NCBI RefSeq assembly: GCF_003687455.1
Contig: NZ_PHOA01000013.1
Location: 1-38,056 of the forward strand
Source: Kocuria tytonicola
Lineage (GTDB): Bacteria > Actinomycetota > Actinomycetes > Actinomycetales > Micrococcaceae
Length of the DNA stretch: 38,056 nucleotides
Direction of reading: 5' to 3'
Shown here: piece by piece, positions 32,873 through 38,056 of the stretch
How positions within the stretch are numbered: the first letter of the stretch is position 1
Layout: each line of letters starts with the position of its first letter
Position numbers and translations under genes: made by a program
The notes under the pieces: generated by a model
The model's database searches: none
Seen by the model: only the letters and a program-made list of their open reading frames with translations
Told to the model about the DNA's origin: nothing

Positions 32873-33198
32873 CCGGTGCTGCTCTGCTCGCCCTTGCCGG
32901 GGCGATCGTCAGCGAGGTGACCGGAACCGTCTCGCTGCGCCTGGCCACCGGCGGCGGCAAACGGTGGTGGGTGGGCGCGATCGTCGGGTACGTCCTGGCG
33001 TTCGTGCTGCTCAGCGTGGTGCTCTCCCACGGCGTGCCCCTCGGGGTGGCGTACGGTGTCTGGTCCGCCACGGGTGTGGGGCTCACGGCGATCATCAGCC
33101 GCGTGTTCTTCAAGGAGCCATTCACCTGGGTCATGGGCCTGGGACTCGCGCTCATCATGGGCGGTGTGCTGCTCATCGAGTTCGGCGGGGGCCACTGA
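32869..33198 (+). CDS. SMR family multidrug efflux protein, subunit 2
   Basis: The 109-residue protein has four helices, with the coupling glutamate at E16 in GAIVSEVTGTVSLRLA and the helix-3 segment HGVPLGVAYGVWSATGVGLTA. It lacks the hydrophilic C-terminal tail of its partner and ends EFGGGH just after helix 4. The loop after helix 1 contains GGGKRWW, more basic than the AMEHP in the partner, as expected if the two subunits insert in opposite orientations. It is coupled by ATGA overlap to the first SMR gene. Confidence 0.93.
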   Translation: MTGAALLALAGAIVSEVTGTVSLRLATGGGKRWWVGAIVGYVLAFVLLSVVLSHGVPLGVAYGVWSATGVGLTAIISRVFFKEPFTWVMGLGLALIMGGVLLIEFGGGH

Positions 33199-33240
33199 GC
33201 ACTCGTACCGGCCGGGCCCCGGGGATAGTGTGAGGACAGG

Positions 33241-33276
33241 GCCGCAGCCCGGTGGAACACCGTGCCGGGCTGCGGC
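33241..33276 (+). terminator. Hairpin between the SMR operon and the DyP peroxidase gene
   Basis: Perfect 12-nt arms (33241-33252 and 33265-33276) surround a 12-nt loop. No T-tract follows. A -10-like TAGTGT at 33224-33229 lies upstream, so if that is the DyP promoter the hairpin sits in its 5' leader instead. Confidence 0.55.
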
Positions 33277-33319
33277 GTGCCGAGTGACCAACCCCGACCG
33301 ACCACCGCAGGGAGACCCC

Positions 33320-34249
33320 ATGACCACCCAGAAGATCGTGGCCGCCCCGGCCAAGGCCGCCATGTTCCTGGTCCTGACCGTCAACGAGGGCGCGGAGTCC
33401 CAGGTGGCGGACGTGCTCACCGAGGTGTCGGACCTCACCAAGGCCGTCTCGTTCCGGGTCCCCACGAGCGAGCTCATGTGCGTGGTGGGCGTGGGCTCGG
33501 ACGCGTGGGACCGGCTCTTCGACGCGCCCCGACCTCAGGACCTGCACCCCTTCCGGGAGATCGCCGGGCCCGTCCACACCGCGGTGGCCACGCCGGGTGA
33601 CCTGCTGATCCACCTCCGGGCCGGCACCCAGGACGTGTGCTTCGAGCTCGCGAAGCACCTCATGAAGCGTCTGGGCCCGCACGTGCACGTGGTGGACGAG
33701 GTCCACGGCTTCAAGTTCTTCGAGGAGCGGGATCTGCTGGGCTTCGTGGACGGCACCGCCAATCCGGAGGGCGACGCCGCCGTCGCGGCCGCCCTCGTGG
33801 GGGACGGTGACCCCGCCTACCGCGGTGGCAGCTACGTGCACGTGCAGAAGTACCTGCACGACATGGCCGCGTGGGAGGCCCTCTCGGTGGAGGAGCAGCA
33901 GCGGGTGATCGGCCGCTCCAAGCTGGAGGACATCGAGATGCCGGACGAGGAGAAGCCCGCCAACTCGCACGTGGCCCTCAACGACCTCGACGACGTGGCC
34001 GGCCGCCCGCGCGAGATCGTGCGGGACAACATGCCCTTCGGGCGTGTGGGCTCCGAGGAGTTCGGCACGAACTTCATCGGCTACGCCGCGGACCCCTCGG
34101 TGACCGAGACCATGCTCCAGAACATGTTCCTGGGCAACCCGCGCGGCACCTACGACCGCATCCTGGACTTCTCCACCGCGCAGACCGGCGGCCTGTTCTT
34201 CGCACCGCCGCAGTCCTTCCTGGACGACCCCTCCAGCGTCAGCGCCTGA
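33320..34249 (+). CDS. Dyp-type peroxidase (YfeX-like class)
   Basis: The 309-residue haem peroxidase of the DyP superfamily has the GxxDG motif at G141-F-V-D144-G145-T (distal Asp that activates H2O2) and the proximal haem ligand region NSHVALND with H217. The distal Arg is expected in the PFGRVGSEEFGTNFIGY block. The sequence KRLGPHVHVVDEVHGFKFFEERDLLGFVDG is typical of class B/P members. GGGAGA precedes ATG 33320. There is no twin-arginine signal and no encapsulin gene or cargo-like C-terminal tail in view (it ends DDPSSVSA), so it is probably free in the cytosol. Natural substrate unknown. Confidence 0.93.
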   Translation: MTTQKIVAAPAKAAMFLVLTVNEGAESQVADVLTEVSDLTKAVSFRVPTSELMCVVGVGSDAWDRLFDAPRPQDLHPFREIAGPVHTAVATPGDLLIHLRAGTQDVCFELAKHLMKRLGPHVHVVDEVHGFKFFEERDLLGFVDGTANPEGDAAVAAALVGDGDPAYRGGSYVHVQKYLHDMAAWEALSVEEQQRVIGRSKLEDIEMPDEEKPANSHVALNDLDDVAGRPREIVRDNMPFGRVGSEEFGTNFIGYAADPSVTETMLQNMFLGNPRGTYDRILDFSTAQTGGLFFAPPQSFLDDPSSVSA

Positions 34250-34257
34250 GAGAAGAA

Positions 34258-34291
34258 CCCGCCGCGCCCTCCCCACGAGGTGCACGGCGGG
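34258..34291. terminator. Weak hairpin between DyP and the aromatic hydroxylase gene
   Basis: CCCGCCG (34258-34264) pairs with CGGCGGG (34285-34291) between two converging genes. The loop is 20 nt and there is no T-tract. Confidence 0.4.
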
Positions 34292-34310
34292 CCCAGTCCG
34301 GGGCGGGCCG

Positions 34311-36197
34311 TCAGCCCTTGCGGAGGAACCTCCCGAAGAACTCCGCGAGCTCGGCGGTGGCGTCCAGGGGCAGCACGGCGGCCACGTAGTGGTCCGGGCG
34401 GACCACCACCACGGCGCCGTCGCGGCTGATCTTCCGGAGGTCGAAGATGTCCTCACCGGGGATCGCGGCGTAGACGCGCTCCCAGTAGTTCAGTTCGAGC
34501 GGGCCCACCCGGGGCTTGAACGCGCGTGGGACGGCATTGATGTCCACCTGGTCGTAGGGCTGCTGGTAGGTGACGTCCACGTCGAAGAGCGTGGCCTCAC
34601 CCTCGCCCTCGCGGCGGTAGGCCACCAGCGGGGACGCGGGGTCGTTCTGCAGCCACTCGGCGAACGCCGCGGTGGGGGAGTTCGCCCCGGCCACGGCGGA
34701 GTCCGCGTACACGTGGATGCGCCAGCGCCCGTCCGCGGTGGCCTCGTGGCCCTGGTGGACCACCATGGCGTCGCACACGCGCTGGACCCGGGCGGACTTG
34801 AAGCGCTTGCCCACGGGCCAGCCCTGCGCGAGGTCCTGGTGCTCGGTGTCGGCGACGATCAGCGAGGGCTGGTACTCGGTCATGAATCCCGCGGGGAACT
34901 CGGCCGTCTTGACGTAGAACTCCTCCAGGTACTTGGGGTCCGGGAGCTTGTCCTGCGGGGTGGCCATGAGCGTGGACCACTCGCGGTCGAAGTCGATCAG
35001 GTTCTTGGCGATCACCTGGCGCTCCTCCGAGTAGGTGTCCAGGAGGGACGCGTCCGCCCGCCCGGAGAGCACCGCGCCGAGCTTCCAGCCCAGGTTCCAG
35101 CCGTCCTGCATGGACACGTTCATGCCCTGCCCGGCCTTCGCGGAGTGGGTGTGGCACGCGTCCCCGGCAATGAACACCCGGGGGCAGCGGGTGCCGCGGT
35201 CCTCAGTGTCCACGTCGTCGAAGTGGTCCGTGAGGCGGTGTCCCACCTCGTACACGGAGGACCACGCCACGGACTTCACGTCCACGGAGTACGGGTGGAT
35301 GATCTGGTTGGCCCGCCGGATCACCTCCTCGATGGGGGTCTTGCGGATCTCGTGGTTGTCGTCCTCCGGCACCTCGCCCAGGTCCACGTACATGCGGAAC
35401 AGCAGCCCGCCCTCGCGGGGGATGTGCAGGATGGAGCCGTGCACGGAGTTGATCGCGCACTTGGTGCGGATGTCCGGGAAGTCGGTGTTGGCCAGCACGT
35501 CCATGACGCCCCACGCGTGGTTCGCACCCTGGCCCTCGAGCCTGCGCCCGATCGACTTGCGCACGCGGGACGCGGCGCCGTCGCACCCGAAGACGTACTT
35601 GGCGCGCACGGTGCGCTCCTCGCCCTCGCGGGGGCCGGCCACGTGGCGGACGGTCACGGCCACGGGGTGCTCGTGCTCCTGGTCGATCTCCAGGCCCACG
35701 AACTCGATGCCGTAGTCCGGCTCGATCCTCCCCGGGCCCCGCTTGGCGGAGCGCAGGAAGTAGTCCATCACGCGGGCCTGGTTCACGATCATGTGCGGGA
35801 ACTCGGAGACCCCGTGGGGGTCGTCCGCGGGGCGCCCGGTGCGCACGATGTTCTGCGGGTTCGTGGGGTCCGGGTTCCAGAAGCACATCTCGCGCAGCAT
35901 GAAGGCTTCCTGGATGATCTCCTGCGCGAAGCCGAAGGACTGGAAGGTCTCCACGCTGCGTGCCTGGATGCCGTCCGCCTGACCGATCTCCAGGCGCCCG
36001 GGGCGCCGCTCGATCAGCCGCGTGCTCACCTCCGGGTACTGGGAGAGCTGCGCGGCGGCGATCACGCCGGCCGGGCCGGACCCCACGATGAGCACGTCCA
36101 TGGTGTCCGGGAGCTCCTGGGCGCGGTCCACGCCGTACCCGCGGGCCTCCTCGATCCGGGGGTCCTCGGAGACGTATCCGTTCTGATGAAAGAGCAT
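34311..36197 (-). CDS. FAD-dependent aromatic monooxygenase (MobA-like, 3-hydroxybenzoate 4-hydroxylase or phenol hydroxylase group)
   Basis: The 628-residue class A flavoprotein hydroxylase has the FAD motif VLIVGSGPAG (35-44), the ELGQADGI-type region LEIGQADGIQARSVETFQSFG, KYVFGCDGAASRVRKSIG (DG motif), RVFIAGDACHTHSAKAGQGMN (GD motif), and a C-terminal thioredoxin-like dimerisation domain (from about 445; AQGWPVGKRFKSARVQRVCDA). Across its length it matches my memory of Comamonas MobA, including LVVVRPDHYVAAVLPL near the end. It should hydroxylate a phenolic ring using NAD(P)H and O2; exact substrate is inference. AGGAGAAGG precedes ATG 36197. It is divergent from the FAH-RraA gene, and both carry the same 13-bp repeat at their -10 boxes. 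Confidence 0.88.
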   Translation of the reverse strand: MLFHQNGYVSEDPRIEEARGYGVDRAQELPDTMDVLIVGSGPAGVIAAAQLSQYPEVSTRLIERRPGRLEIGQADGIQARSVETFQSFGFAQEIIQEAFMLREMCFWNPDPTNPQNIVRTGRPADDPHGVSEFPHMIVNQARVMDYFLRSAKRGPGRIEPDYGIEFVGLEIDQEHEHPVAVTVRHVAGPREGEERTVRAKYVFGCDGAASRVRKSIGRRLEGQGANHAWGVMDVLANTDFPDIRTKCAINSVHGSILHIPREGGLLFRMYVDLGEVPEDDNHEIRKTPIEEVIRRANQIIHPYSVDVKSVAWSSVYEVGHRLTDHFDDVDTEDRGTRCPRVFIAGDACHTHSAKAGQGMNVSMQDGWNLGWKLGAVLSGRADASLLDTYSEERQVIAKNLIDFDREWSTLMATPQDKLPDPKYLEEFYVKTAEFPAGFMTEYQPSLIVADTEHQDLAQGWPVGKRFKSARVQRVCDAMVVHQGHEATADGRWRIHVYADSAVAGANSPTAAFAEWLQNDPASPLVAYRREGEGEATLFDVDVTYQQPYDQVDINAVPRAFKPRVGPLELNYWERVYAAIPGEDIFDLRKISRDGAVVVVRPDHYVAAVLPLDATAELAEFFGRFLRKG

Positions 36198-36300
36198 GCC
36201 TTCTCCTGCGTTCTGCGGTGGTGTGGGCCGAGGGCCCGTCCCGGGCGGAGCCACGGTGCCCGCTGCCCGGTGGATCGGTGGAGTCCACGTCTGTTGCCTG

Positions 36301-36313
36301 GATCATATACGAT
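36301..36313. promoter_or_regulatory. 13-bp operator-like repeat on the hydroxylase -10 box
   Basis: GATCATATACGAT; its complement contains TATGAT (36302-36307), the likely -10 of the hydroxylase gene, with TGTTAC (complement of 36325-36330) 17 bp upstream. It differs by one base from the repeat at 36471. Confidence 0.6.
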
Positions 36314-36454
36314 GTGTGGCCCACGTAACAGGGGGCGTTGCCCGCATGGCGACGCCGCCCGGCCCAGCCTCGCTCGGGCCATTCCCGCCCCGGATTTCCG
36401 GACCTCGGGAGACAGCTCACGGCTTTCCGGGGAGAATGGTGTGACGTGAACCAC

Positions 36455-36483
36455 TTGCCCGCCCCGGCAGGATAATATACGAT
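36455..36483 (+). promoter_or_regulatory. Promoter of the FAH-RraA gene overlapped by the same repeat
   Basis: TTGCCC (36455-36460), 17 bp, TACGAT (36478-36483). The last 13 bases of this region (GATAATATACGAT, 36471-36483) repeat the element at 36301 in the same orientation. The 325-bp gap between the two genes holds nothing else I can identify. Confidence 0.6.
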
Positions 36484-36522
36484 TTCGAATAACATTCTGC
36501 CGACCACGAGGAGGCGGTCCCG

Positions 36523-38055
36523 GTGACCGAGAACCCCCAGAACGCCCAGAGCACCCTCGGCGGGACCCACGGTGCGCAGCCGGTCCCCGTGCGGCCCGGC
36601 AAGATCATCGCGGTGCACGTGGCCTACGAGTCCCGTGCCGCGCAGCGCGGCCGCAAGCCCGCCGTGCCCTCCTACTTCCTCAAGCCCGCGAGCTCCCTGG
36701 CGGGTTCGGGTGCCGCCGTGGAGCGCCCCGCCGGCACCGAGCTGCTGGCCTTCGAGGGGGAGATCGCCCTGGTGGTCGGCACGCCCGCCCGCAACGTCTC
36801 CCTCGAGGACGCCTGGGACCACGTGGCGGCCGTGACGGCCTCCAACGACTGGGGCCTCTACGACCTGCGCGCCGCGGACAAGGGCTCCAACCTGCGCAAC
36901 AAGGGCCGGGACGGCTACACCTCCCTGGGTCCCTCGCTCCTCGACGCCCGCGAGGTCTCCCCGGAGCAGCTGCGGGTGCGCACGTGGCTCAACGGGGAGC
37001 TGGTGCAGGAGGACACCACCGCACCCGAGAACATGATCTTCCCCCTGGCCCAGTTCGTGGCGGACCTCTCCCAGCACGTGACGCTGGAGGAGGGGGACGT
37101 GATCCTCACCGGAACCCCCGCGGGCTCCTCCGTGGCCCGGCCCGGGGACGTCGTGGAGGTGGAGGTCGATGCGCCGTCGGCCCCCGGAGCGCCGTCGTCC
37201 GGTCGCCTGGTGAGCCGCGTGACCGAGGGGACCGAGCCGTTCGACGAGGGCCTGGGAGCCATGCCCGCCGTGGACGACACCCAGCGCGAAGAGGCGTGGG
37301 GGTCCCGCGCGGCCGCCGGTCTGCCCGAGCAGGGCGCCGCGCACGCGCTGAGCCCGCAGCTGCGCGCGAAGCTCGAGAAGGCCCCCACCGCGGGACTCTC
37401 CGCCCAGCTGCGCAAGCGCGGGCTGAACAACGTGGTGGTGGCGGACGTCTTCCCGCAGACCCCCGGCAGCAAGCTCGTGGGCCCCGCCAAGACGCTGCGC
37501 TTCGTGCCCAACCGCGAGGATCTCTTCACGACCCACGGCGGGGGCTACAACGCCCAGAAGCGCGCGTTCGACGCCGTGGGCGAGGGTGAGGTGATCGTGA
37601 TCGAGGCCCGCGGGGAGACCGGTTCCGCGACCCTCGGTGACGTCCTCGCGCTGCGCGCCCGCCACAACGGTGCGGCCGGCGTGGTCACGGACGGCGGCGT
37701 GCGCGACTACGCCGCGGTGCAGGAGATCGGGCTGCCCGTGTTCTGCAAGGGCCCCAACCCCGCGGTGCTCGGCCGGCGCCACGTGCCGTGGGAGTCGGAC
37801 GTGGCCGTGGCCTGCGGCAACGTCACCGTGCTCCCGGGTGACGTGGTCGTGGGGGACGACGACGGCGTCGTCGTGATCCCGCGCGCGCTCGCCGAGGAGG
37901 TGGCCCAGGACGCCCTGGCCAAGGAGCACGAGGACGGCTGGGTGGCCGAGCGTGTGGCCGAGGGCCACCCGGTGGACGGGTTGTTCCCGCCCACCGGGCA
38001 GTGGAAGGAGAAGTTCCAGCAGTGGCTGTCCGAGAACCCTCTGCCCTCCGAGTGA
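36523..38055 (+). CDS. Fumarylacetoacetate hydrolase (FAH) domain fused to RraA/HMG-CHA-aldolase-like domain
   Basis: The 510-residue protein has two catalytic domains. The FAH domain (about 25-245) shows FEGEIALVVG (metal Glu pair), ASNDWGLYDLRAADKGSN, KGRDGYTSLGPS and FPLAQFVADLSQHVTLEEGDVILTGTPAGS. The RraA-like domain (about 280-475) carries TAGLSAQLRKRGLNN, GPAKTLRF and D-x20-R-D (GDVLALRARHNG...TDGGVRDYA), the class II HMG/CHA aldolase signature. FAH-type proteins hydrolyse, hydrate or decarboxylate ring-cleavage products; RraA-type aldolases split or decarboxylate oxaloacetate-like or 4-hydroxy-2-oxo acids. Together they could do two late steps of an aromatic meta-cleavage route (homoprotocatechuate-like). 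GAGGAGGCGG precedes GTG 36523. The stop is one base from the window edge, so an operon probably continues. Confidence 0.87.
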   Translation: MTENPQNAQSTLGGTHGAQPVPVRPGKIIAVHVAYESRAAQRGRKPAVPSYFLKPASSLAGSGAAVERPAGTELLAFEGEIALVVGTPARNVSLEDAWDHVAAVTASNDWGLYDLRAADKGSNLRNKGRDGYTSLGPSLLDAREVSPEQLRVRTWLNGELVQEDTTAPENMIFPLAQFVADLSQHVTLEEGDVILTGTPAGSSVARPGDVVEVEVDAPSAPGAPSSGRLVSRVTEGTEPFDEGLGAMPAVDDTQREEAWGSRAAAGLPEQGAAHALSPQLRAKLEKAPTAGLSAQLRKRGLNNVVVADVFPQTPGSKLVGPAKTLRFVPNREDLFTTHGGGYNAQKRAFDAVGEGEVIVIEARGETGSATLGDVLALRARHNGAAGVVTDGGVRDYAAVQEIGLPVFCKGPNPAVLGRRHVPWESDVAVACGNVTVLPGDVVVGDDDGVVVIPRALAEEVAQDALAKEHEDGWVAERVAEGHPVDGLFPPTGQWKEKFQQWLSENPLPSE

Positions 38056-38056
38056 C

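Noticed and set aside
33320-34249. Encapsulin cargo assignment for the DyP peroxidase
   Set aside because: No encapsulin gene is nearby, and the C-terminus lacks a recognisable targeting peptide.
1-38056. CRISPR arrays, insertion sequences, prophage genes, tRNA or rRNA genes
   Set aside because: No regularly spaced repeats, transposase or integrase motifs, or cloverleaf/CCA patterns were noticed by reading. A tRNAscan or ISfinder run could confirm.

Overview
The window is high-GC DNA (roughly 70% G+C by eye) with near-uniform G/C third codon positions, many GTG starts, several genes that look leaderless (a -10 hexamer 6-8 bases before the start codon), and two HspR-type HAIR operators. These traits point to an actinobacterium. 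From the gene content and style I would guess a Micrococcaceae member such as Kocuria, but this is inference, not a database match. No rRNA, tRNA, CRISPR array, insertion sequence or phage gene was recognised; the region reads as ordinary chromosomal accessory metabolism.

Layout. 1-2.1 kb: partial UV-damage glycosylase (-), DedA membrane protein, TetR/WHG regulator. 2.1-9.5 kb: PLP aminotransferase and a eukaryote-type carnitine/choline acyltransferase, then a probable operon of MHS-type MFS transporter, YtcJ-like amidohydrolase and short-chain dehydrogenase. 9.5-14.1 kb: PaaI thioesterase (-), AraC regulator with a 21-bp-phased direct repeat before an aldehyde dehydrogenase, then an Old Yellow Enzyme homologue. 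14.1-16.3 kb: cold-shock gene with a ~150-nt AT-rich leader, facing a GMC flavoprotein across a 26-bp perfect terminator stem. 16.6-19.3 kb: MFS transporter and D-serine ammonia-lyase. 19.4-24.2 kb: TetR regulator and a 1283-residue MMPL/RND lipid-type exporter fused through a long disordered linker to an HSL-family esterase, the most unusual protein here. 24.2-25.5 kb: Hsp20 (-) and a ChaB/Rho-N protein (+), divergent around two HAIR elements. 25.5-30.9 kb: GNAT, PfkB kinase, SurE, DHA2 drug-type exporter, a small membrane protein of atypical composition, and a NUDIX hydrolase. 30.9-34.3 kb: nitronate monooxygenase, a TetR-SMR-SMR efflux operon with a perfect 22-bp operator, and a DyP peroxidase. 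34.3-38.06 kb: a MobA-like aromatic hydroxylase divergent from a FAH-RraA fusion enzyme; each gene has its own copy of a 13-bp repeat on its -10 box.

How the genes fit together. Most of the window is small, locally regulated catabolic or efflux modules (regulator plus one to three enzymes or transporters) separated by strong bidirectional hairpin terminators. The clearest functional units are D-serine breakdown with a candidate transporter, a heterodimeric SMR efflux system, an HspR-controlled stress pair, and an aromatic-ring degradation unit that probably continues past the right edge.

A feature not explained by gene content is the 11-mer GCGGCGTCGTC. It occurs at least 15 times exactly, in both orientations, in gene gaps and in variable loops, linkers and tails of unrelated proteins, where it often encodes Asp-Asp-Ala. 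I propose it as a candidate chromosome-wide DNA motif.
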